NCBI GenBank assembly: GCA_013696385.1
Contig: JACCYR010000285.1
Location: 1 to 5,214, forward strand
DNA: 5,214 bases
Reading direction: 5' to 3'
DNA from: Acidobacteriota bacterium
GTDB lineage: Bacteria; Acidobacteriota; Blastocatellia; Pyrinomonadales; Pyrinomonadaceae
In this document: one piece after another, positions 1 to 5,214 of the stretch
How positions within the stretch are numbered: position 1 is the stretch's first letter
How the letters are laid out: the number at the start of each line of letters is the position of its first letter
Program-made: the position numbers and the translations under genes
Notes under the pieces: model-generated
What the model was told of the DNA's origin: nothing
The model's database searches: none
The model's input: the letters and a program-made list of their open reading frames with translations, nothing else

Positions 1-1457
1 GCGAAAATGGAAATACTTTCGTTACCAAACAAGACCTTATTGATTACTACAAAAATTACCAAAGAGAACCGGTTTGGAAAAAGCAACTCGGCGAAGATTT
101 GAATTGGGCTTTGTCATTTGAACAATATACGGAATCGGAAACGACCAAGCACGTTCACCGTCTTCATCCGTATAAAGGAAAATTCATTCCGCAACTTGTC
201 GAATATTTTTTAGATTTACACACCGACAATTTCAAAAAAGAAGTCTTTTTCCAACAAGGCGATATTATTCTCGACCCGTTTTGCGGTAGCGGAACAACGC
301 TTGTTCAAGCCAATGAATTAGGCATTCACGCCGTTGGCATTGATGTTTCAAAATTTAATGCTTTGATTTCCAATATCAAAGTTCAAGATGTAAACTTTAC
401 CGATTTAGCCACCCAGCTTAACGAAATAACTTGGAAATTAAGGCAGTTTGTCGTTGAAGGAAAACACATTGATTTTGAAAATAAATTGGCTGAATTTCTC
501 AATAAATACAACGGGGAATTTTTCCCTTCGCCAGAATTTAAGATTAAAGCGCGAAAAGGGGAAATAAACGAAAAAGAATATACTGAAAAACACGAAGCAA
601 TTGTTTTGCAGAAATTCAACCAAATAGTTTCTGAATTTGAAATAAAAGTTAAGCAAGATGCTCGAAAAAGGTTCTTGGATAAATGGTTTGTGCAATCCGT
701 CCGCGAAGAAGTTGATTTTGTTTTTGAGCAAATCGAACAGATAGAAAATCCACAGACAAAAAAAATTCTAATCGTAATTTTGAGCCGTACGATTCGCAGT
801 TGCCGCGCGACGACTCACGCCGATTTAGCGACTTTGGTTGAACCCATAACGACGACTTACTATTGCGCGAAACACGGCAAAATCTGCAAGCCGTTGTTTT
901 CAATCGTTTCTTGGTGGGAAAGATATTGCAAAGATACTGTCGGACGCTTAAAGTATTTTGAAAAATTAAAAACCGACACGCACCAGATTTGCTTAAACGG
1001 AAACTCCGAAACGCTTGATATTATTTCGGCTTTGAAAAAGAAAAATCCCGAATTTGCTCAATTAGCCGAAAAGCAAAAGATAAAAGGAATTTTCTCAAGC
1101 CCACCGTATGTCGGTTTGATTGATTATCACGAACAACATGCTTACGCCTACGACCTTTTCGGCTTTGAACGCAAAGACGCACAGGAAATCGGCGCGTTGT
1201 TCAAAAAGCAATCGAAACAAGCGCAACAAGATTATGCAAACGGCATCGCAAATGTTCTCAATAACTGTAAAAGATTTTTAGCCGAAGATTTTGATATTTT
1301 CCTTGTCGCCAACGACAAATATAATCTCTACTCGCAAATTGCCGAAAACGCCAGCTTGCAAATCGCGGGTCAATATAAACGACCTGTTTTGAATCGAACG
1401 GAAAAAGATAAAGGCGCGTATTCGGAAATAATTTTTCACTTAAAGGAGAAACAATAA
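1..1457 (+). CDS. Type II DNA methyltransferase, probably N4-cytosine, 5'-truncated by window edge
   Basis: This is the modification enzyme of the R-M cassette, which would transfer a methyl group from SAM to the recognition site. The frame is open from base 3. A TTG at 99 could be read as a start, but the 32 codons before it read as ordinary protein (for example KQDLIDYYKNY), so the true start lies outside the window. SAM-binding motif I, DPFCGSGTT, is encoded at 273-299 and followed by GIDVS. Catalytic motif IV, SSPPY, is at 1095-1109; S/T-PP-Y is the form typical of N4-cytosine enzymes, whereas N6-adenine enzymes usually have D/N-PP-Y. The motif order is I then IV, with about 265 residues between them that probably hold the target-recognition part. 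That part has clustered Cys and His residues at 801-887. An N-terminal HPYKGKF block precedes motif I. The stop overlaps the next start (TAATG). The methylation type is inferred from motif IV alone. Confidence 0.94.
   Translation, partial: ENGNTFVTKQDLIDYYKNYQREPVWKKQLGEDLNWALSFEQYTESETTKHVHRLHPYKGKFIPQLVEYFLDLHTDNFKKEVFFQQGDIILDPFCGSGTTLVQANELGIHAVGIDVSKFNALISNIKVQDVNFTDLATQLNEITWKLRQFVVEGKHIDFENKLAEFLNKYNGEFFPSPEFKIKARKGEINEKEYTEKHEAIVLQKFNQIVSEFEIKVKQDARKRFLDKWFVQSVREEVDFVFEQIEQIENPQTKKILIVILSRTIRSCRATTHADLATLVEPITTTYYCAKHGKICKPLFSIVSWWERYCKDTVGRLKYFEKLKTDTHQICLNGNSETLDIISALKKKNPEFAQLAEKQKIKGIFSSPPYVGLIDYHEQHAYAYDLFGFERKDAQEIGALFKKQSKQAQQDYANGIANVLNNCKRFLAEDFDIFLVANDKYNLYSQIAENASLQIAGQYKRPVLNRTEKDKGAYSEIIFHLKEKQ
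1444..1448 (+). promoter_or_regulatory. Shine-Dalgarno site of the 63-aa gene
   Basis: AGGAG lies within AAAGGAGAA at the end of the methyltransferase reading frame, 8 nt before the ATG at 1457. It is the only convincing Shine-Dalgarno sequence in front of a gene in this window. It supports the 1457 start and suggests efficient translation of the small protein, with re-initiation at the TAATG junction also possible. Confidence 0.75.
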
Positions 1458-1648
1458 TGGATGAAAAAAAAATACTATACGCTATTACAGTTGAAGATGT
1501 GCTAAACATTTCCAAAGAAATCGAAATAAATTTTACCGAAGCTGATATTGAATTTATTCAAGATAAAATTGGTGATTTTATGGGAAGTTATTGGTCTGAT
1601 GCGGTTGAATATGCTCTTCAAGAATTAAAAACAAAACAACCTGCATAA
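1457..1648 (+). CDS. Small acidic protein (63 aa) between methyltransferase and nuclease, function unknown
   Basis: This short protein has no known function. The start is supported by AGGAG 8 nt upstream and by a one-base overlap with the methyltransferase stop. It is acidic overall and predicted mostly helical. The pattern ITVEDVLNISKEI, then an ADIEFIQDKIGDFM segment, then an aromatic SYWSDAVEYAL segment resembles a group of small hypothetical bacterial proteins. Those typically read 'ITVEDVQ..A', then 'LT..E...V..KI', then a W-containing tail with AI/AL; I recall the type but know no function for it. I see no helix-turn-helix of the kind found in R-M controller (C) proteins, no signal peptide and no membrane segment. 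Its place between the two R-M enzymes suggests co-expression with them. It could be an accessory or regulator of the system, or a passenger. The gene call is fairly secure; the role is not. Confidence 0.75.
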   Translation: MDEKKILYAITVEDVLNISKEIEINFTEADIEFIQDKIGDFMGSYWSDAVEYALQELKTKQPA

Positions 1649-1651
1649 ACT

Positions 1652-2425
1652 ATGCTTTCACAAAAACACAAAAATCACATTGTTGAAACAATTAAGAATT
1701 GCCTTAGACGTAAGTTTCAAAACTATAAGCCAGAAACAGAAAACATGCCTTTTCATTTTGGATTGCTTGGCAAGGACAGAATGGCTTTGTTCTCTTTTAT
1801 TCAATCTTTGAATACAACTTTCGGAACATCAATTTACGAACCTATTGCGAAAGAACTTGCCAAAGGACTTTTCAAAGAAGTTCGCTCACAATTCGTTTTA
1901 GGAACTATTATCACTCAAGATACACAACGCGAAATTCAAAGAATAATGAATGATTTATCTGTCGGCGGAGATGTAAATAAGGAGGAAGAAACCGAGAGAA
2001 TTAGAAATGTTGCACGGTCGGGCAAGTTAAATAAACTTAAACCTGTAAAAGTAGATTTATTTCTCGTATCTAAAAATGACGAAGTTTTTATGTTTGACTT
2101 AAAAACGGTGAAACCGAATAAAACCGATTTTGTGTCATACAAACGAACAATGCTTGAGTGGCTGGCTATTTATTTATATCAATTTCCAAAAGCTAGGGTT
2201 AATACTTTGATTTCAATTCCTTATAATCCATATGAGCCAAATCCTTATAAACGCTGGACAATGAAAGGAATGCTTGATTTAAAAAAAGAAGTGATGGTTG
2301 CAGAAGAATTTTGGGATTTTCTTTCTGGTGATGGAACTTACATTGATTTGCTTGATTGTTTTGAACAAGCTGGAATTGAACTTCGTCCCGAAATTGACGA
2401 ATACTTTTTAAAATTTAACAAATAA
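1652..2425 (+). CDS. TdeIII-family type II restriction endonuclease
   Basis: This is the cutting partner of the methyltransferase and would cleave unmethylated recognition sites. The 257-residue protein resembles the TdeIII restriction endonuclease family (Pfam RE_TdeIII). The best match to memory is the N-terminal region MPFHFGLLGKDRMALFSFIQ (residues 32-51), then SLNTTFGTSIYEPIAKELAK (52-71). A PD-(D/E)xK-type active site is visible as VD (134-135) on one strand, then a 13-residue gap and FDLK (148-151), with Asp135, Asp149 and Lys151 as likely metal and catalytic residues. As I recall, TdeIII recognises GGNCC; whether this homologue keeps that site is inference. The start is 3 nt after the stop of the small gene and has no Shine-Dalgarno, so low-level or coupled translation is likely, which suits a toxic nuclease. 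The C-terminus looks complete. The coding sequence is strongly AT-rich compared with nadC. Confidence 0.85.
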   Translation: MLSQKHKNHIVETIKNCLRRKFQNYKPETENMPFHFGLLGKDRMALFSFIQSLNTTFGTSIYEPIAKELAKGLFKEVRSQFVLGTIITQDTQREIQRIMNDLSVGGDVNKEEETERIRNVARSGKLNKLKPVKVDLFLVSKNDEVFMFDLKTVKPNKTDFVSYKRTMLEWLAIYLYQFPKARVNTLISIPYNPYEPNPYKRWTMKGMLDLKKEVMVAEEFWDFLSGDGTYIDLLDCFEQAGIELRPEIDEYFLKFNK

Positions 2426-2430
2426 AAATT

Positions 2431-3288
2431 ATGTCTTGGATAGAAACAGGTGAAATTTTAGCGGACATCGGCGAATTTTTGCGTGAGGATTTGGGGCGCG
2501 GCGATATTACGACGCAATCAACCGTGCCGCCGGATGCGCGCGGAATGGGCAGGTTTTTGGCGAAGGAAGATTTGGTCGTCTGCGGTCTGGAAGTTGCCGA
2601 AGCGGTTTTCGCGCATCTCGACCTTGACAATGCCGAAATTATCGCAGCCGTTTCCGAAGGCGATGAGGTCAAAGCCGGGATGGTTCTCGCTACTTTAAAA
2701 GGCTATGCCGATATTTTGCTCGGTGGTGAAAGAGTTGCGCTGAATTTAATGCAAAGATTGAGCGGCGTGGCGACGCTGACGCGCCAATATGTCAAAGCTG
2801 TCGAAGGCACTAATACGCAGATTATTGACACCAGAAAAACAACTCCGGGTTTAAGAATGTTGGAAAAATATGCCGTAACCGTCGGTGGCGGCAAAAATCA
2901 TCGGTTTGGACTCGACGACGGCGTTTTGATAAAAGATAATCATATTGAACTTGCAGGCGGCATCACGAAAGCAATCACGGCGGCAAAGCTGAGGATCGGA
3001 CATCTACATAAAATCGAAGTTGAAATATCAAATTGGGCGCAGATGCGCGAAGCAATTTTAGCGGGCGCGGATATTGTGTTACTTGACAATCAAACGCCGG
3101 AAGAAGCAGAGAAACTAGTTGAGATGGCGCGAAATATGAATCCGAATGTTTTATTGGAAGCATCGGGCGGAATGAATCTCGAAACGGTGCGCTCGTTTGC
3201 CGAAGCTGGAGTTGATTTTATCAGCGTCGGACGGCTAACGCATTCGGCGCGGGCGGTTGATATTTCTTTTAAAATTCAAACGATTTGA
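2431..3288 (+). CDS. nadC: Nicotinate-nucleotide diphosphorylase (carboxylating), quinolinate phosphoribosyltransferase
   Basis: This cytoplasmic enzyme of de novo NAD synthesis converts quinolinate and PRPP to nicotinate mononucleotide, CO2 and pyrophosphate. At 285 residues it is full length for the family. The N-terminal domain carries REDLGRGDITT (18-28). The barrel domain carries DTRKTTPGLR (133-142), GGGKNHRFGL (152-161) and KDNHI (168-172), which supply the basic residues that bind quinolinate and phosphate. It also carries Glu198 in VEVE-like context, LLDN (217-220), EASGGM (243-248) and GRLTHS (267-272). Many relatives have GALTHS in the last motif, so Arg268 is a mild oddity. The ATG follows the nuclease stop by 5 nt, with an A-rich leader and no Shine-Dalgarno. 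The start fits the family's normal N-terminus. No nadA or nadB is visible, and there is no separate promoter space, so transcription probably comes through the R-M genes or from a promoter inside the nuclease gene. Confidence 0.97.
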   Translation: MSWIETGEILADIGEFLREDLGRGDITTQSTVPPDARGMGRFLAKEDLVVCGLEVAEAVFAHLDLDNAEIIAAVSEGDEVKAGMVLATLKGYADILLGGERVALNLMQRLSGVATLTRQYVKAVEGTNTQIIDTRKTTPGLRMLEKYAVTVGGGKNHRFGLDDGVLIKDNHIELAGGITKAITAAKLRIGHLHKIEVEISNWAQMREAILAGADIVLLDNQTPEEAEKLVEMARNMNPNVLLEASGGMNLETVRSFAEAGVDFISVGRLTHSARAVDISFKIQTI

Positions 3289-3292
3289 AATC

Positions 3293-3362
3293 AGTGGTAA
3301 GTGGTGAGCGGTAAGCGGTGGTTAGGATTAAGTCTTAAGTTTTTCGCGTACCACTGACCACT
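3293..3362. repeat. Inverted repeat with heptad pattern between nadC and the DUF1499 gene
   Basis: The left arm AGTGGTAAGTGGT (3293-3305) pairs with the right arm ACCACTGACCACT (3350-3362) at 12 of 13 positions. The left side continues as four near-tandem heptads of the form G(T/C)GGT(A/G)(A/G), at 3294-3321. The right arm is two heptads of the same type on the opposite strand. The loop contains a second small palindrome, TTAAGTCTTAA (3328-3338). The element fills almost all of the 82-bp gap between the genes. No run of T follows the right arm on the plus strand, so it does not look like a simple intrinsic terminator. It resembles a dispersed intergenic (REP-like) element; copy number elsewhere cannot be seen here. 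Confidence 0.7.
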
Positions 3363-3370
3363 AAAAAAAT

Positions 3371-3841
3371 ATGAATATTATTAAAGTATTAGGCATTGCG
3401 GCAGGCGTTGTCGCGGCGGGTTTAGCAGGTTTGGCAGTTACCAATCCGGGCAATGCGGCGGAGACTTCCGATGACGCGAAAGATGAAAGTCTGCAAACAC
3501 GGCGTTACCGAGTTGACTTCAAAACTTTTGTCGAAGAAATAAAAAAAATGATTCCGACGCTGACGACTTACGGGCAAAATTGGAAATTAATCGGAAGCGG
3601 CGGTAGCGGTAAAGATGCCGGAAGCGAGGCAGAGAGCCATTCTGCAACATTTATAATCGAAGTTCCCGTTGTGTTTTTTACCGACGACTTGGAAATAAAC
3701 GCGAACAAGGAAGCGGAAAAAGACGAAATAACGGTTAATGTGCGTTCAGCTTCGCGGTTGGGCAAAAGCGATTTGGGCGAAAACAGAAGACATATTTTGC
3801 AGATATTAAAAGCGTTGGACGAAAAATTTACAGATAAATGA
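3371..3841 (+). CDS. DUF1499 domain-containing exported protein
   Basis: This 156-residue protein belongs by its C-terminal half to the DUF1499 family, whose biochemical role is not established. The family signature is seen as EVPVVFFTDDLEINAN (97-112) and then VNVRSASRLGKSDLGENRRHI (123-142 and following), matching the usual 'DD...RS.SR.G.SDLG.N..RI' pattern. The N-terminus has a weakly charged start (MNIIK), a hydrophobic stretch at about residues 5-23, and a small-residue region ending GNAA near residue 30. This looks like a signal peptide with cleavage around 29-30, or an uncleaved N-terminal anchor. There is no lipobox Cys. The linker around 75-90 is Gly/Ser-rich. The ATG is preceded by an A-rich leader without a Shine-Dalgarno. 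The gene probably has its own transcript or follows nadC across the repeat. It converges with the CPBP gene 29 bp away. Confidence 0.85.
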   Translation: MNIIKVLGIAAGVVAAGLAGLAVTNPGNAAETSDDAKDESLQTRRYRVDFKTFVEEIKKMIPTLTTYGQNWKLIGSGGSGKDAGSEAESHSATFIIEVPVVFFTDDLEINANKEAEKDEITVNVRSASRLGKSDLGENRRHILQILKALDEKFTDK

Positions 3842-3846
3842 TTTTT

Positions 3847-3865
3847 AACGCTGGAGGCGCAAAGG
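3847..3865. repeat. Possible degenerate GC-rich repeat copy in the convergent gap
   Basis: The sequence AACGCTGGAGGCGCAAAGG lies just after the DUF1499 stop, in a 29-bp convergent gap otherwise made of T-runs. A related string, ACCGCAGAGGACGCGC, is found on the minus strand directly after the stop of the right-hand methyltransferase (4942-4927). A T-run follows at 3866-3871, but the only stem I can draw before it is CGC/GCG of 3 bp, too weak to call a terminator. The repeat assignment rests on this one imperfect pair. Confidence 0.3.
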
Positions 3866-3870
3866 TTTTT

Positions 3871-4812
3871 TCAGGATTCTTTTTTTCGCAAAACTTTATC
3901 TTCACTCGTTAGAGCCAACATCTCTTCGGTCGGCTTCAAAAAAGGCAAAAACCAAATAATAAGCGTTGAAATAATAATTGCGATTGTGGCGGCGATTCCG
4001 CCTTCGATGCCATAATCCGCGCCGGTTATCTGCTTTATGCCAGGTTCGGATACACGGAAAAGCGGCGCGGTTGTCAATTCCGTAATTCCGCTGACGGGCA
4101 AACCGAAAAACGCGCCCTGCGCCCAATTCCACATTAAATGCAAACCGAAAACAAACCACAGATTCCGCGTTTTCAAATATGCAACGCCGAACCAAATTCC
4201 CGCTAAAGTCGTGTTTAGAATTGAAATATAATCTGCATTCGGGTTGTTCAGATGTGCCGAAGCAAAAAACAGAGAAGTAAGCGCAATTGCCAACCAAGCG
4301 AGTTTGGCGCGGGCAAATGTCTGCAGCATATAACCGCGAAAAAACGCTTCTTCCGCCGCCGCGCCGATGATAAAAACCGCAAGTGAAATTCCCAAGGTCA
4401 ATAAAATAGCTGATTGTCCGCTAGTTCGATTTAGTTCAAAACTCAAACCGCCAAAAACTATCCCGATAAGCGCGGCAAAAAGAATCGAAACCATGCCCAA
4501 AACCAGACCGAAACTCAAATCTTTAAACCAGTTTTTCGTGAACCAGCAGCCGAGAGCGCGAAACGGCAAACCTTCGAGAAATTTTCCGCATAGCCACCCG
4601 ACGAAAATCGCAACCGTTAGTAAAATAAAATTCGGATAAATAAAGGAAAGCAAACTGTTTTCGTTAAAACCGATCGGCAAACGGGTAAGAATCTCTCTGA
4701 CAATCGCGCCGAAAAAAGACGCGATAAATAAAACCGCAGACAGAAAAACGAGCAAACGCCAGCCGCTTCGCAAACGCCCCGTTTGATTGATGAAAACCTC
4801 GTCTAGGTTCAT
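3871..4812 (-). CDS. CPBP/CAAX-type intramembrane glutamic endopeptidase
   Basis: This is a polytopic membrane protein of 313 residues in the CPBP (CAAX protease and bacteriocin-processing, formerly Abi) family. The three catalytic motifs are intact. EEAFFR (154-159) supplies the glutamates and arginine, FASAH (183-187) the first histidine, and HLMWN (225-229) the last motif with His and Asn. Hydrophobic segments lie at about 20-38, 60-78, 100-122, 135-152, 170-186, 199-212, 217-235 and 272-292, so around eight membrane passes are likely. The N-terminus GRLRSGWRL before the first segment is common in the family and supports the ATG at 4812; there is no Shine-Dalgarno before it. The substrate is unknown. 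Family members include prenyl-protein proteases and bacteriocin-immunity proteins, and neither role can be assigned from this context. The gene lies downstream of a methyltransferase gene on the same strand and converges with the DUF1499 gene. Confidence 0.93.
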   Translation of the reverse strand: MNLDEVFINQTGRLRSGWRLLVFLSAVLFIASFFGAIVREILTRLPIGFNENSLLSFIYPNFILLTVAIFVGWLCGKFLEGLPFRALGCWFTKNWFKDLSFGLVLGMVSILFAALIGIVFGGLSFELNRTSGQSAILLTLGISLAVFIIGAAAEEAFFRGYMLQTFARAKLAWLAIALTSLFFASAHLNNPNADYISILNTTLAGIWFGVAYLKTRNLWFVFGLHLMWNWAQGAFFGLPVSGITELTTAPLFRVSEPGIKQITGADYGIEGGIAATIAIIISTLIIWFLPFLKPTEEMLALTSEDKVLRKKES

Positions 4813-4942
4813 AAATGCTTTGAAAAATAACTACTTAAATTACCGTTTTCCACGTCAAAGGCAAACCGCGCAGTTTGAGTTGATAATTAATCAAAACACC
4901 TTTTTTATATCAATCGGCGGCGTGATGCGCGTCCTCTGCGGT
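4813..4942 (-). other. Intergenic region upstream of the CPBP gene
   Basis: This 130-bp gap between two minus-strand genes shows no convincing small gene. It holds the GC-rich string next to the methyltransferase stop (4927-4942), a T/A-rich stretch, and a 15-bp near-palindrome, TTGATAATTAATCAA, at 4880-4894 with perfect 5-bp ends. Reading toward the CPBP gene, TTGATA (4914-4909) could be a -35 box, but the best -10 candidate, AATTAT, needs a 19-nt spacer. The promoter is therefore only possible. The gap is long enough for the CPBP gene to have its own promoter. Confidence 0.35.
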
Positions 4943-5214
4943 TTAAACAATCTTACCAAAGCCACACCACGAATTTTGATTATGCCAGATAATCTCGACA
5001 TCCCGCGCGTCAATCTCTTTCCACCAATCTTCAAACTCCGCTTTTGAAATGTAAAACGCCGTCGGCGCAACCAGATGGTCAAAGACGATATTGTGCTGCT
5101 CGCGCCAGCCGAAACGCGAAATGTAATACAAATAATCGTTGTAAAAAAGTTTGTCGGCAAGCGGTTTCGCAAGCGCGTTGGCAGGTTTGTAAATCAGCTT
5201 TGTCGCCAGAAATA
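4943..5214 (-). CDS. Class I SAM-dependent methyltransferase, C-terminal fragment (runs off right edge)
   Basis: Only the last 90 codons are in the window. The reading frame is open from the right edge to a TAA at 4945-4943, so the gene begins outside. The end of the protein reads ...SRFGWREQHNIVFDHLVAP, then AFYISKAEFEDWW, and finally IIWHNQNSWCGFGKIV. This is the pattern I know from the C-terminus of UbiE/Methyltransf_11-type enzymes: FDxLxP, then a Y-I/H-(S/T)-x-x-E-x-x-x-W-(F/W) helix, and a final HNxNSWxGxG strand. The SAM-binding motif would lie in the part not shown, so the substrate cannot be inferred; small-molecule or lipid/sugar methylation is usual for such enzymes. A TTG at 5131 is only an internal Leu codon, because coding sequence continues upstream of it. 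It is not obviously related to the R-M methyltransferase. Confidence 0.85.
   Translation of the reverse strand, partial: FLATKLIYKPANALAKPLADKLFYNDYLYYISRFGWREQHNIVFDHLVAPTAFYISKAEFEDWWKEIDARDVEIIWHNQNSWCGFGKIV

Noticed and set aside
438..731. Open reading frames on the minus strand inside the DNA methyltransferase, including one of 97 residues
   Set aside because: They lie wholly opposite a gene with clear conserved motifs, have low-complexity Phe/Ser-rich translations and match no family I know.
1457..1648. The 63-aa protein as an R-M controller (C) protein
   Set aside because: C proteins are XRE-like helix-turn-helix proteins, usually upstream of the nuclease with C-box operators. No such helix pattern is visible, and there is no intergenic room for C boxes.
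1979..1988. Perfect Shine-Dalgarno string AAGGAGGAAG inside the nuclease gene, with an ATG at 2007
   Set aside because: The string encodes the Lys/Glu-rich NKEEE stretch. The ATG is in a different frame and opens no reading frame of useful length, so it is coincidental.
2483..2698. A 71-residue plus-strand frame inside the start of nadC
   Set aside because: It is an out-of-frame shadow of the GC-rich part of nadC, with a Trp/Arg/Lys-rich translation and no family resemblance.
3842..3890. Intrinsic terminator in the convergent gap
   Set aside because: T-runs are present at 3866-3871 and 3880-3886, but no stable GC-rich stem precedes either. The best is a 3-bp CGC/GCG pairing.
3871..4812. CPBP protein as an abortive-infection partner of the R-M system, forming a defence island
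   Set aside because: It is on the opposite strand, separated from the R-M genes by nadC and DUF1499. CPBP proteases are widespread housekeeping membrane proteins, and nothing here ties it to defence.
4891..5172. A 93-residue minus-strand frame overlapping the right-hand methyltransferase
   Set aside because: Its translation is Arg/Ser/Thr-rich and family-free. The neighbouring frame gives a recognisable methyltransferase C-terminus and is open to the window edge.

Overview
The window is a bacterial chromosomal segment in two parts. A compact type II restriction-modification (R-M) cassette lies on the left. Ordinary housekeeping and hypothetical genes lie on the right. The R-M part (about 1-2425) is visibly AT-rich, while the start of the next gene, nadC, is much richer in G+C. 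Most starts here (nuclease, nadC, DUF1499, CPBP) have A-rich leaders without a Shine-Dalgarno (SD) sequence. The look of NadC and the gene mix would fit an Acidobacteriota (Blastocatellia-like) host. That is an impression; the window alone cannot fix the phylum.

Layout, plus strand: (1) a DNA methyltransferase that is open to the left edge, so its start is outside the window (1-1457); (2) a 63-residue acidic small protein that overlaps it by one base behind a strong SD (1457-1648); (3) a TdeIII-like type II restriction endonuclease starting 3 nt later (1652-2425); (4) nadC, quinolinate phosphoribosyltransferase, starting 5 nt after the nuclease stop (2431-3288); (5) an 82-bp gap with an inverted, heptad-patterned repeat; (6) an exported DUF1499 protein (3371-3841). 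Minus strand, convergent with these: (7) a CPBP/CAAX-type intramembrane protease (4812-3871), and (8) upstream of it, the C-terminal end of a class I SAM-dependent methyltransferase that runs off the right edge (5214-4943).

The methyltransferase, small protein and nuclease are packed as one transcriptional unit. The methyltransferase would protect the sites that the nuclease cuts. The nuclease has no SD of its own and probably relies on translational coupling through the small gene. The cassette sits so tightly against nadC that nadC may be read from the R-M transcript. The most interesting unexplained element is the small protein between the two enzymes; it is not a recognisable controller (C) protein. 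I see no RNA gene, CRISPR array, transposase or phage gene.
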